49,942 nucleotides of DNA from Acidobacteriota bacterium (GTDB taxonomy: Bacteria; Acidobacteriota; Terriglobia; Acidiferrales; UBA7541): contig JACQDH010000211.1 of assembly GCA_016201215.1 (NCBI GenBank), positions 1-49,942 of the forward strand. Reading direction: 5' to 3'. Within the stretch, counting starts at the first letter, position 1; each line of letters starts with the position of its first letter. Below the pieces are notes generated by a model. It had not been told where the DNA came from, made no database searches, and was given only the letters and a program-made list of their open reading frames with translations. This document shows, piece by piece, positions 26,211-34,791 of this stretch. The position numbers and the translations under genes are program-made.

Positions 26211-27230
26211 ATGACCCGCACCGCACGCGAAATTGCCATTTATGTCGGCGCCGAGCTCGAAGGAGACCCAACCCTGCCGGTCTCCGGATGCGCCAGCCCC
26301 GAAAGCGCCGGGCCGCAGGATCTGATCTACGTGGATTCGCCGCGGCATCTCGACCGCGCCGCGCGTTCCGCCGCGCGCTGCCTGCTCTTGGGGGAGGGGG
26401 CGCGCCTGGGCGGCAAGACGCTCCTGCGCGTGGCCAATCCTAAACTGGCCTTTGCCAAGGCCGCGGCGTGGCTGGTGCCGCGAGCCCCGCTGGTTCCAGG
26501 AATTCATCCCACGGCCCTCGTGGCGGCCTCGGCACGCCTGGCGCCGGGAGTCGCCTTGGGCCCCTATGCCGTGATCGAAGACAACGCCGAAATCGGCGCA
26601 GGCACCGAGATCGGCGCATTCTGCTTTGTTGGCTGCTGCGTTCGCCTTGGCGTGAATTGTCGGCTGGAGCCGCGGGTCACACTCTATCCCGGAGTGCGCC
26701 TAGGCCAGCGGGTCGTGGTTCACGCTGGCACAGTCATCGGTTCGGATGGCTTCGGCTACGTGTTCGGCGAGGATAAGCACTGGAAGTTCCCGCAGCTCGG
26801 GACGGTGGAGATCGGAGACGACGTCGAGATCGGTGCCAATACGACGATCGACCGCGGGGCGCTGGACGCCACGCATATCGGGCCGGGGGTGAAGATAGAT
26901 AACCTGGTGCAGGTGGCGCATAACGTCCAGATCGGCGAGCAGACCGTCGTGGCTGCGCAGACGGGCATTTCCGGCTCCAGCGTGGTGGGCAAGAACGTGC
27001 TCATCGGTGGCCAGGTAGGCATCGCCGACCATTGCCACATCGAAGACGGCGCTGTGGCCGGCGCGCAGGCGGGTATTCCCACCGGCAAGACCATCCGCAC
27101 CGGGCAGACCGTCTGGGGAACGCCGGCTCGGCCGCTGAAGAAGTTCAAGGAGCAGTACGCTTGGTTTGCACGCCTGCCGGAGCTGGCTGAACGGCTGCGT
27201 AAGCTCGAGCGCGCCCGATCGGGTCAATAG
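26211..27230 (+). CDS. lpxD: UDP-3-O-(3-hydroxyacyl)glucosamine N-acyltransferase
   Basis: 339 aa, full length. The N-terminal uridine-binding domain spans about 1-100. A left-handed beta-helix of hexapeptide repeats follows ([30 protein letters not shown]), then a C-terminal helix. The catalytic His is H237 in [10 protein letters not shown]. It adds the second acyl chain in lipid A biosynthesis from 3-hydroxyacyl-ACP. The start is supported by GAGAGAGG about 11 bases upstream. No lpxA, fabZ or lpxB neighbours are present, unlike the classical cluster; instead an LpxL-like gene precedes it and the hopanoid operon follows. Confidence 0.95.
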   Translation: MTRTAREIAIYVGAELEGDPTLPVSGCASPESAGPQDLIYVDSPRHLDRAARSAARCLLLGEGARLGGKTLLRVANPKLAFAKAAAWLVPRAPLVPGIHPTALVAASARLAPGVALGPYAVIEDNAEIGAGTEIGAFCFVGCCVRLGVNCRLEPRVTLYPGVRLGQRVVVHAGTVIGSDGFGYVFGEDKHWKFPQLGTVEIGDDVEIGANTTIDRGALDATHIGPGVKIDNLVQVAHNVQIGEQTVVAAQTGISGSSVVGKNVLIGGQVGIADHCHIEDGAVAGAQAGIPTGKTIRTGQTVWGTPARPLKKFKEQYAWFARLPELAERLRKLERARSGQ

Positions 27231-27322
27231 GCAGTTCTGAGCATTCCGGCGGCCGCAGACAAGTCCTGAATCGAGTCCCGGCTGCACGAGGTTCACTTCC
27301 GGTACTCCAGGCATCTTCTTTG

Positions 27323-27351
27323 TTGACCCCCGGCTAAATGGCGGAGATAAT
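27323..27351 (+). promoter_or_regulatory. Sigma-70-type promoter of the hopanoid operon
   Basis: TTGACC (27323-27328), a 17-base spacer and GATAAT (27346-27351): the best consensus match among the promoters listed here. Transcription should begin near 27358. Confidence 0.65.
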
Positions 27352-27373
27352 GCTGGGTTTAGGGGTTTGGCAT

Positions 27374-27415
27374 CTTCCGGCTCCGGGGGCGGATGGAGAA
27401 CTCCATCCGAGGAAG
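27374..27415 (+). promoter_or_regulatory. Dyad/hairpin in the shc leader
   Basis: A perfect palindrome GGATGGAG-AA-CTCCATCC at 27391-27408 is enclosed by CTTCC (27374-27378) and GGAAG (27411-27415). It lies about 35 bases downstream of the predicted transcription start, so it could be an operator for a dimeric repressor or an RNA hairpin in the 5' UTR. Confidence 0.45.
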
Positions 27416-27533
27416 CGACCAAAGTTTGTCTTACCCAGGCCCTGTCGCTTCCAGACTGCCCTTATGTGTTTTAGCGATCGCCCTGCGCGGCGGACGGAGA
27501 GCCTTTTTTGTTAGGCGGGAATCCGAGGGTGTA

Positions 27534-29567
27534 ATGGCATTGGGAGCAAAAGTCGGGTTTGTGGGGCGCCGTGAGAATGCGCCTTCCCCGCTCCCTTCGG
27601 CCCTCCCCGCGCTCGACGAGCGCTTGCAGGAAGCGGTCGAGCGCGGACTAAACCACCTCCTCTCTCTGCAGGCCCGGGAAGGCTATTGGCTGGGCGAGCT
27701 GGAAGCTGACACGACGCTCGAATCCGACTACATCTTCTACCTGCACGTGCTGGGCAAGGGCGATCCGGTGCGCATCGCCAAGCTGGCCAACTACGTCCGC
27801 CGCGGGCAACTGTCTGACGGCGGTTGGAGCATCTATCCCGGCGGGCCATCGGAGCTGAATGCCACGGTCAAGGCCTATTTTGCGCTCAAGCTTGCCGGGG
27901 ACGCTCCCGACACGCCGCATCTGGAACGCGCGCGGGCGGCAGTACACCGGCTGGGCGGCCTGGAAGCGACCAACTCCTACACCAGGTTCTACCTGGCCCT
28001 GGTGGGCGCGGTGGGCTGGGAGATGGTGCCGGCGGTTCCCCCCGAGCTGATGCTGCTGCCCAACTGGTTTTACCTGAACATCTATGAGATGTCGTCGTGG
28101 ACGCGCGGGATTGTCATTCCCCTGGCCATTCTCTATGCGCACAAGCCGCGCTGGTCGCTGCCCGCGCACGCCCGGGTGGACGAGCTGTTCCGCGACCCGG
28201 CGCGCAAGGCCGCGGCCTTCGACTGGGACGAGCAGTTGTTTACCTGGCGCAACTTCTTCCTGGCGCTCGACCGCGGGTTCAAGATGTACGAGCGGCTGCC
28301 CTGGAAGCCCCTGCGGCAGCGCGCGCTGCGCCAGGCGCGGGAGTGGCTGCTCGAACACCTGGAGCGCTCCGACGGCTTGGGCGCCATCTACCCGGCGATG
28401 ATGAACGCAATCTTTGCCTTGGTGGCGCTGGGCCACGCGCCCGACGATCCGCTGACGGCGCGGGAGATGGGTCACCTGGCCAGCTTCGAGATCGAAGAGG
28501 ACGACACGATTCGAGTGCAGCCGTGTATGTCGCCGGTGTGGGACACGGCCATCGCCCTGGTCGCGCTCGAAGAGGCGGGCCTGCCGCCCGACCATCCCGC
28601 GCTGGTCATGGCGGCGCAGTGGCTGCTCGAAAAGCAACTCTTGGGGCCCGGCGACTGGCAGGTCCAGAACCGCGACGCTGAGCCCGGAGGGTGGGCGTTC
28701 GAATTCCGCAACGATTTTTATCCCGACGTGGACGACACGGCCTTTGTTCTGATGGCGCTGCAGCGCGTGGACTATCCCGATCAGCCGCGTATGGAGCGTG
28801 CCATCCGCCGCGGTCTGGCCTGGCTGCTGAGCATGCAGAATCGCGATGGCGGCTGGGGCGCGTTTGACAAAGACAATGATTGCCAGGTCTTCACGCAGGT
28901 GCCCTTCGCCGACCACAACGCCATGATCGATTCCTCGACCGCCGACGTGACTGCGCGCGTGCTGGAATGTCTCGGCCGCTTCGGCTGGCCCGCCTCGCAT
29001 CCGGTCATCAAGCGTGCCCTGGCCTTTCTGCTGCGCGACCAGTGCCCGGACGGTTCCTGGTACGGCCGCTGGGGGGTCAACTACGTCTATGGCACCGGCG
29101 GCGTGCTGCGCGCGCTGGAAACCGTGGGGCTCACCGCGCGCGAATACTGCCAGCGCGGGGTGACCTGGCTGCGCTCGGTGCAGAATCCGGACGGGAGTTT
29201 CGGCGAGTCCATCGCTTCCTATCGCGACGCGCGCCTCAAAGGAAAGGGCGCGAGCACGCCTTCGCAGACCGCCTGGGGCCTGATCGGCCTGCTGGCCGCC
29301 ACTGAGTACACGGACGAGGCGGTGGCGCGCGCCACCGATTATCTGATCGCACAGCAGAATGCCGATGGCTCGTGGGATGAGCACGAGTTTACCGGCACGG
29401 GATTCCCCCGCGTGTTTTACCTGAAATATCATCTGTATCGAAATTACTTCCCGCTCTACGCGCTGGCGCGTTACCGCAACCTCATCCAGGGCGCCCGCGA
29501 ATTCCGCGCCCTGGAAGTGCGCCCCTCCGAGTTCCAGCGCCGCAACGGGAACCGGGAGAGTCGATGA
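27534..29567 (+). CDS. shc: Squalene-hopene cyclase
   Basis: 677 aa, normal for the family. ATG 27534 follows GAGGG at five bases. The catalytic acid motif DVDD is at 398-401 (YPDVDDTAF). QW repeats are abundant (for example QNRDGGWGAF, QCPDGSWYGRW, QNADGSWDEHEF), and the C-terminal GTGFPRVFYLKYHLYRNYFP block is diagnostic. It cyclises squalene to hopene/hopanol at the cytoplasmic membrane. It is the first gene of the hopanoid operon; hpnH overlaps its stop by four bases. Squalene itself would come from HpnCD and HpnE at the operon's far end. Confidence 0.97.
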   Translation: MALGAKVGFVGRRENAPSPLPSALPALDERLQEAVERGLNHLLSLQAREGYWLGELEADTTLESDYIFYLHVLGKGDPVRIAKLANYVRRGQLSDGGWSIYPGGPSELNATVKAYFALKLAGDAPDTPHLERARAAVHRLGGLEATNSYTRFYLALVGAVGWEMVPAVPPELMLLPNWFYLNIYEMSSWTRGIVIPLAILYAHKPRWSLPAHARVDELFRDPARKAAAFDWDEQLFTWRNFFLALDRGFKMYERLPWKPLRQRALRQAREWLLEHLERSDGLGAIYPAMMNAIFALVALGHAPDDPLTAREMGHLASFEIEEDDTIRVQPCMSPVWDTAIALVALEEAGLPPDHPALVMAAQWLLEKQLLGPGDWQVQNRDAEPGGWAFEFRNDFYPDVDDTAFVLMALQRVDYPDQPRMERAIRRGLAWLLSMQNRDGGWGAFDKDNDCQVFTQVPFADHNAMIDSSTADVTARVLECLGRFGWPASHPVIKRALAFLLRDQCPDGSWYGRWGVNYVYGTGGVLRALETVGLTAREYCQRGVTWLRSVQNPDGSFGESIASYRDARLKGKGASTPSQTAWGLIGLLAATEYTDEAVARATDYLIAQQNADGSWDEHEFTGTGFPRVFYLKYHLYRNYFPLYALARYRNLIQGAREFRALEVRPSEFQRRNGNRESR

Positions 29568-30730
29568 GATTTCCGCTGAAGCTGACCGCTAACCTGACGA
29601 AGTACATCGCCAGCAAGCGCTTCCACGGCGAGAAGAGGTTTCCGCTGGTGATGATGCTCGAGCCGCTGCATGCCTGCAACCTGACCTGCACCGGCTGCGG
29701 TCGGATTCGCGAGTACAAATCCACGATCAACGAGATGCTGACCGTCGAGCAGTGCCTTGCCGCGATGGAGGACTGCGGCGCGCCGGTGGTCTCCATCTGC
29801 GGCGGCGAGCCGACCATTTACCCCGAGCTGGGCCGTCTGGTACGCGAAGTCCTGGACCGCGGCCGCCACATCTACCTGTGCACCAACGGCATGTTCATCC
29901 GCAAACGGCTGCATGAGTTCAAGCCCTCCTCGAGCTTCTTCTGGAACGTGCACCTGGATGGGCTTGAGCGCACGCACGACTTGGCCGTGGAACGCGAGGG
30001 CGTCTTCGGCGAGGCCATCGAGGGGATCAGGGCGGCCAAGGCCGCTGGCTTCCTGGTCTGCTCGAACACGACCATCTACAAAGAAACTGACCTGCACGAA
30101 ATCGCCGAGCTCTTTGCCTATCTGTACGATCTCGGTGTGGACGGCTACATGATTTCGCCGTCGTACTCCTATGCGGCCGTGCAGACCAAGGACATCTTTA
30201 TGTCCCGCGAAGAGGTGCGGGAAAAATTCCAACAGGCCTGCCATCTGCTCGAGAAGTACAACCTGATGACCTCGCCCATCTACCTGGAATACCTGCGCGG
30301 CGAGCGCGAGTTGATGTGCACAGCTTGGGGCAACCCGACCTACAACCCGCGCGGCTGGAAGGGACCCTGCTACCTGATGACCGACGCGCATCATGCTACC
30401 TTCCAAGAGTTCCTCGAGAAGACGCCCTGGGATGAGTACGGGCGTGGCCGCGACCCGCGCTGCCAGGACTGCATGGTGCACGTGGGTTACGAGCCTTCCG
30501 CCGTGCTTGGCGCGCATCGCAAACTGGGCGACAACTGGAAAATGCTGAGGTGGCAGCTCAACGGCCGGATGGGCGGCGCGAGAGGGAAGAAGCAGGGCGT
30601 GAATGGAAGCGGCAACGGAGGTGCGAACGGCCACGGCACCGGCCCCAACGGGAGCTACGCCGGCGGCAACGGCAGCATTGCGGGCCACACCGACTTGGTC
30701 TCGGCCGACGGGAGTCTGCGGGTTCTATGA
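29564..30730 (+). CDS. hpnH: Adenosyl-hopene transferase (radical SAM)
   Basis: 388 aa. The radical SAM cluster motif is C38-x3-C42-x2-C45 (CNLTCTGC), followed by ICGGEPTIYPE and the HpnH-specific LDGLERTHDL. A C-terminal set of cysteines (CTAWG, GPCYLM, CQDCMVH) lies in the SPASM-like region. HpnH joins a 5'-deoxyadenosyl radical to diploptene to form adenosylhopane, the first step to C35 hopanoids. The start overlaps the shc stop (ATGA). The last ~45 residues are an unusual Gly/Asn-rich, low-complexity extension beyond the usual end of the family. Confidence 0.95.
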   Translation: MRFPLKLTANLTKYIASKRFHGEKRFPLVMMLEPLHACNLTCTGCGRIREYKSTINEMLTVEQCLAAMEDCGAPVVSICGGEPTIYPELGRLVREVLDRGRHIYLCTNGMFIRKRLHEFKPSSSFFWNVHLDGLERTHDLAVEREGVFGEAIEGIRAAKAAGFLVCSNTTIYKETDLHEIAELFAYLYDLGVDGYMISPSYSYAAVQTKDIFMSREEVREKFQQACHLLEKYNLMTSPIYLEYLRGERELMCTAWGNPTYNPRGWKGPCYLMTDAHHATFQEFLEKTPWDEYGRGRDPRCQDCMVHVGYEPSAVLGAHRKLGDNWKMLRWQLNGRMGGARGKKQGVNGSGNGGANGHGTGPNGSYAGGNGSIAGHTDLVSADGSLRVL

Positions 30731-31779
30731 TTACGCTGGTCACGGGAGCGACGGGCTTTCTGGGAAGCCACGTGGCGCGGCAACTGGTCGCCCGCGGCGA
30801 AGCGGTGCGGGTGTTGGTGCGCCCGTCGAGCCAGTTGCACGCGATCGAGGCTTCGCCCGTGGAGCAGGTCGCCGGAGATCTGCGCGACATGGCTTCGGTA
30901 TATCGCGCGATGGCGGGTGTCGGCCGCGTTTACCACGTCGCGGCCGACTATCGCTTCGGGGTGCGCCACCCGAATGAGATTTACGACTCCAACGTGACCG
31001 GGACGCGCAACCTGCTGCAGGCCGCGAGTCGTGCTGGGGTGGAGCGTTTCATCTACACCAGCAGTGTGGCGACCATTGCCGTCCCGCGCAACGGCTGCCT
31101 CCCCAATGAGGAAACCGTCGCTGGGCTCGAGGAGATGATCGGCCACTACAAGCGCTCAAAGTTCCTGGCCGAGGCGGAGGCCGTCCGCGCCGCCGCCGAG
31201 GGATTGCCGGTCGTCGTGGTCAATCCGACGACGCCGGTGGGACCGGGCGATTGGAAGCCGACTCCCACCGGGCGTATCATTGTGGATTTCCTGAACGGGC
31301 GGATGCGCGGCTACGTGGATACGGGTCTGAACGTCGTGCCGGTGGAGGATGCCGCCGCGGGCCACCTACTGGCCGCTGAGTGCGGGCGTGTCGGCCAGCG
31401 CTACATCCTGGGCGGGCGCAATATGACGCTCAAGGAGATCCTGGACGTACTGTCGGCCCTCAGCGGGCGCCGCGTGCCACGCCTGCGCCTGCCGCACGCG
31501 GTGGCCTTGGCCGCGGGTCATGTGGATCGCGTGGCTTCGTTCGTGCTGCGCCGCGAGCCGCAGATTCCGCTGGAAGGCGTACGCATGGCGCGTCACAAAA
31601 TGTTTGTGGATGTCTCGAAGGCGGAGCGCGAGCTGGGTTTCGTCGCCGGCTCGGTCGAGCAGGCGCTGGGGCGCGCGGTGCGCTGGTACGAGGAGAACGG
31701 CTACCTCTCGGCACGGCACGCGCGGCGCGTGGCGCGCCCGCAAGCCGTGCAGGGAGATTCCAGAGTCGCGGGGCAATGA
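30727..31779 (+). CDS. hpnA: Hopanoid-associated NAD-dependent epimerase/dehydratase
   Basis: 350 aa extended SDR. NAD-binding GATGFLG is at 7-13, and the active-site YKRSK (Y141, K145) follows TSS at 111-113. Conserved HpnA traits include NPTTPVGPGDWKPTPTG, which hopanoid-cluster epimerases share. It overlaps hpnH by ATGA. Its exact reaction is not established; it is found in hopanoid operons and is thought to act on the sugar-derived side chain or a sugar donor. The C-terminal ~20 residues are basic and variable. Confidence 0.92.
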   Translation: MITLVTGATGFLGSHVARQLVARGEAVRVLVRPSSQLHAIEASPVEQVAGDLRDMASVYRAMAGVGRVYHVAADYRFGVRHPNEIYDSNVTGTRNLLQAASRAGVERFIYTSSVATIAVPRNGCLPNEETVAGLEEMIGHYKRSKFLAEAEAVRAAAEGLPVVVVNPTTPVGPGDWKPTPTGRIIVDFLNGRMRGYVDTGLNVVPVEDAAAGHLLAAECGRVGQRYILGGRNMTLKEILDVLSALSGRRVPRLRLPHAVALAAGHVDRVASFVLRREPQIPLEGVRMARHKMFVDVSKAERELGFVAGSVEQALGRAVRWYEENGYLSARHARRVARPQAVQGDSRVAGQ

Positions 31780-32804
31780 AAGCTCTGGTCACATTCGCGG
31801 TGGCAACCGAGTTCGCGCCCTGGCGCCAGTTGCGCGGGTTCCGCCCCATCGTCCTCTCCCCGCATCCCGTTTATGAAGCAGCGGCGGGGGAGACCGCGGT
31901 GCGCGTTGTGCTCACCGGCATGGGGGCGGAGAATGCGTCGCGCGCGATTCGTGCCGCCATGGAAGAAGATCTGCCGGACGTGTGCATCTCCACGGGACTG
32001 GTGGGAGGGCTGAAGCCGGTTTATCGCGCGTGCGACATCCTTGCTGCCCGCTGGGTCGGTGAGGCATCGGGCAGGAGCGAGATGGAAAGCTCTGCGGAGT
32101 TGCTGCGCGCGGCGGCCGCCTGCGGCGCCCATGTGGCGGAGCTCTTCCTGACTTCGGAACGCGTTCTGGTGGAATCGCAAGAGAAGCTCCGGCTGGGCCA
32201 GATGGCCGATGCGGTGGAAATGGAAAGCTACCCCGTGTTGGCAGAAGCGGCGCGCCACGGCGTGCCGGCCGTGGCCATCCGGGCGGTCAGTGATACCTGC
32301 GAGACCGACCTGCCCTATGATTTCAGCCGGGCGGTGGACGCGCGCGGGCGGATCCGTCTGGCGGGTGTGCTCGCGCAAGTTGCTCGGCAGCCCCAGCGCT
32401 TGCCGGCGTTGCTGCGTGTGGCCCGCGACGCCCGCCGCGCGGCGGAGTCGCTGGCGGTGTTCCTCGATGCCTACGTCGGCTCGCTTGCTTTGCAACCGAG
32501 CCCGTGCGAGTTGGAATTCCCGGTGGCCGCGACAGGGGCCGCAGCGTCGCACAGCTCGAAGCGCCGGCCCTGGCTCCCGCCCCGGCCAAGCAAATGCGCG
32601 CTGGTGTGTACCGCGGCGCGGGTCGCGTGGTCGTCGAGCAGGTTCCCGTCCCGGAGATTGCCGACGGCGAAGTGCTCATTCGCGTGGCCGCCTGCGGTAT
32701 CTGCGGAACCGACATCAAGAAAATTCAGCATGGATTTGTGCCGCCGCCGCAGATCTTCGGGCATGAGGTGGCCGGCACAGTGGTCGCGGTGGGCCGCGGC
32801 GTGA
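31776..32804 (+). CDS. hpnG: Hopanoid nucleosidase/phosphorylase HpnG with over-long 3' end
   Basis: 342 aa as an open frame. Residues 1-237 match the MTAN-like HpnG family: VLTGMGAENA, CISTGLVGGL, the purine/ribose site AVEMES (146-151) and AVSDTCETDLPYDF (D173). HpnG removes adenine from adenosylhopane, leading to ribosylhopane. The family normally ends near FLDAYVGSL (residue 237). Here the frame continues about 105 codons, the last 70 of them lying inside the next gene in another frame (211-base overlap). The tail is Arg/Ser/Pro-rich and looks non-native, so the original stop was probably lost or frameshifted. The start overlaps hpnA by ATGA. Confidence 0.88.
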   Translation: MKALVTFAVATEFAPWRQLRGFRPIVLSPHPVYEAAAGETAVRVVLTGMGAENASRAIRAAMEEDLPDVCISTGLVGGLKPVYRACDILAARWVGEASGRSEMESSAELLRAAAACGAHVAELFLTSERVLVESQEKLRLGQMADAVEMESYPVLAEAARHGVPAVAIRAVSDTCETDLPYDFSRAVDARGRIRLAGVLAQVARQPQRLPALLRVARDARRAAESLAVFLDAYVGSLALQPSPCELEFPVAATGAAASHSSKRRPWLPPRPSKCALVCTAARVAWSSSRFPSRRLPTAKCSFAWPPAVSAEPTSRKFSMDLCRRRRSSGMRWPAQWSRWAAA

Positions 32805-33637
32805 GCCGGTGGAAGCCCGGCGACCGCGTGGTCAGTTTTCATCACATTCCCTGCGGTGACTGTTTCTACTGTGAGCAGAAACTTTTCTCGCAATGCCCCG
32901 GGTACAAAAAGGTGGGCCTGACGGCCGGCTTTGACCCCAATGGCGGCGGCTTCGCCGAATACGTCCGGGCCATGCCCTGGATTGTCGAGCGGGGCATGCT
33001 GGCGATCCCGCCCGAAGTGAGCTTCGAGGAGGCCACCTTCATCGAGCCGGTCAACACTTGTGTGAAGGCGATCCAGAAGGCGCGAGTCGCGCCCGGTGAG
33101 ACGGTGGTGGTGATCGGCCAGGGACCCATCGGCCTGATCCTGATGATGCTCAGCAAGCTGGCGGGCGCTACCGTGTTCGCCAGCGACCCCCTGGCCGAGC
33201 GGCGCGAGAAGAGCCTGAGCCTGGGAGCACTGGCTGCCTTCGATCCGTCGTGGGGGAATTGGGTCGAAGAGATTCGCCGCGGCACGAGCGGGCGCGGCGC
33301 GGACGCGGTGCTGGTCGCTGTTCCGCTTGCGGCCGTGGTGCCCGAGGCCTTGGCGCTGGCTCGGCCCGGCGGACGCGTGCTGCTGTTCGCGCAGAACGAC
33401 CCGCAGATGAAGATCGAGTTTCCCGCCGCAACTGTTGGGGTGGAGGAGAAAGAGATCCTCGGCAGCTACAGCGCGTCAGTGGACTTGCAGGCGGAGAGCG
33501 CCGAGCTGGTCTTTTCGCGGCGCCTGCCCGTGCGCGAACTGGTGTCGCACCGGTTTCCGCTGGCCAAGATTGATGAGGCTCTGACTCTGGCCGCCCGCCC
33601 GGCGGGCGATTCTTTGAAAGTGGTGATTACGCCCTGA
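32594..33637 (+). CDS. Zinc-dependent MDR alcohol/polyol dehydrogenase 1
   Basis: 347 aa medium-chain dehydrogenase. Catalytic zinc ligands: C37 (CGICGTD) and H57-E58 (GHE). Structural zinc: C87, C90, C93 and C101 (CGDCFYC...C). The Rossmann motif is VVVIGQGPIGLI. The overall pattern is closest to the sorbitol/threonine dehydrogenase branch. It is embedded in the hopanoid operon between hpnG and hpnCD; its start lies inside the hpnG frame, and its stop overlaps the next dehydrogenase (TGATG). I infer a role in modifying the C35 side chain, for example reducing ribosylhopane or formylhopane. That is context only; no substrate can be read from the sequence. Confidence 0.85.
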   Translation: MRAGVYRGAGRVVVEQVPVPEIADGEVLIRVAACGICGTDIKKIQHGFVPPPQIFGHEVAGTVVAVGRGVSRWKPGDRVVSFHHIPCGDCFYCEQKLFSQCPGYKKVGLTAGFDPNGGGFAEYVRAMPWIVERGMLAIPPEVSFEEATFIEPVNTCVKAIQKARVAPGETVVVIGQGPIGLILMMLSKLAGATVFASDPLAERREKSLSLGALAAFDPSWGNWVEEIRRGTSGRGADAVLVAVPLAAVVPEALALARPGGRVLLFAQNDPQMKIEFPAATVGVEEKEILGSYSASVDLQAESAELVFSRRLPVRELVSHRFPLAKIDEALTLAARPAGDSLKVVITP

Positions 33638-34707
33638 TGAAAAGTGCCATGAAAAGTGAACGCAACGGCCATATGACCGCTGCCGTGCTGTATGGCAGCG
33701 AAAACTTGAAAATTGAGCGCGTCGATATCCCCTCGGTTGCCTCCGACGAAGTTCTGGTGCGCGTGAAAGTGGCGCTGACCGATGGCACCGACCTGAAGGT
33801 CTGGAAGCAGGGATTCCACGCGCGGATGATCACGCCGCCGGCCATCTTCGGTCACGAGCTGTCTGGGGTGGTGGAGATGCTGGGCGGCGAGGTCAACGGC
33901 GGCTTGCGGGTCGGCACGCGCGTCGTTCCAGCCAACTCCGCCCCGTGCAACGTCTGCCTGTTCTGCCGCAAAGACCGCGAGAACCTCTGCGAGGACCTGC
34001 TATTCAACAACGGCGCCTACGCCGAGTACATCCGCATCCCCGGGCGCATCGTCCGGCAGAACATGCTGGAGATTCCGGAGCATGTTTCGTTCCTGGACGC
34101 AGCGATGGTTGAGCCGCTGGCCTGCGTGCTGCGCGGCATCGATGAGACGGGCATCAACCCGGGCGACACGGTCGTGCTCGTCGGGTGCGGCCCCATCGGC
34201 CTGAAGTTCATCCGTATTCTGGCCGGCCGCGGCGCGAGGGTGGTGGCACTGGGCAAGCGCGCCAGCCAGGTGCGCGCCGCGGAGCGCCTCGGGGCGCGCG
34301 CGGCGTTCGACGTCACCCAACTGGGCGATCCGGTGCGCGCGGTGCGCGAACTGACCGAGAGCGGCCGTGGCGCCGATGCGGTGATCGAAGCGGTGGGCTC
34401 GCCCGCCACCTGGCAATGGGCCATGCAGATGGTTCGCCGGGGCGGCACGGTGAACCTGTTTGGCGGCTGCCCGCGCGGCAGCGAGGTGCACTTCGATCCC
34501 ACCGCGCTGCACTATTCGGAGATCACCATCAAGTCCACTTTTCACCACACGCCGCGCTTCATCCGCCAGGCGCTCGACGCCATTGCCCGCGGCGAGATTC
34601 GCGCCACTGACTTCGTGACCGGAGAGATCTCCCTGGGTGAGCTGCCGCAGATGTTCGAGCACATGAAGTATCGCAACGGTGAATTGAAGACGGCCGTCAT
34701 CCCCTAG
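33637..34707 (+). CDS. MDR zinc-binding dehydrogenase 2, catalytic Cys replaced by Asp
   Basis: 356 aa, paralogous to the gene before it. The structural zinc set is intact (C104, C107, C110, C118) and GHELSG (H73, E74) is kept. The motif that should read C-G-I-C-G-T-D is A-L-T-D-G-T-D, placing D49 where the catalytic zinc Cys belongs. The NAD loop is VVLVGCGPIGLKF. The start codon ATG 33637 shares a base with the upstream stop (TGATG); ATGs at 33649 and 33673 are alternatives, the last matching the usual family start best. Co-translation with dehydrogenase 1 suggests a pair working together or as a hetero-oligomer in hopanoid side-chain chemistry. Confidence 0.82.
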   Translation: MKSAMKSERNGHMTAAVLYGSENLKIERVDIPSVASDEVLVRVKVALTDGTDLKVWKQGFHARMITPPAIFGHELSGVVEMLGGEVNGGLRVGTRVVPANSAPCNVCLFCRKDRENLCEDLLFNNGAYAEYIRIPGRIVRQNMLEIPEHVSFLDAAMVEPLACVLRGIDETGINPGDTVVLVGCGPIGLKFIRILAGRGARVVALGKRASQVRAAERLGARAAFDVTQLGDPVRAVRELTESGRGADAVIEAVGSPATWQWAMQMVRRGGTVNLFGGCPRGSEVHFDPTALHYSEITIKSTFHHTPRFIRQALDAIARGEIRATDFVTGEISLGELPQMFEHMKYRNGELKTAVIP

Positions 34708-34791
34708 AAGAGCTGCCGGGACGCCACCGCCGGGGCGCTTTCACGGTCCAATGTTGACGGCGTGATTGCGCCGCGCGGCCGCGCCAGAGTC

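Larger units (their letters stand above)
27231..27533 (+). other. 303-base upstream region and leader of the hopanoid operon
   Basis: Contains a strong promoter (27323-27351) and then about 175 transcribed but untranslated bases before the shc ATG, including a dyad at 27391-27408. An in-frame extension of shc through this leader from 27393 exists but has no ribosome site and no family resemblance. Confidence 0.55.

Noticed and set aside
27393-27533. N-terminal extension of squalene-hopene cyclase to 724 residues
   Set aside because: The extra 47 codons overlap the leader dyad and have no homology; ATG 27534 has a good ribosome site.
27648-29432. 594-codon open frame antisense to shc
   Set aside because: It mirrors the codon pattern of the GC-rich shc gene, has no ribosome site, and its translation is low-complexity with no family resemblance.
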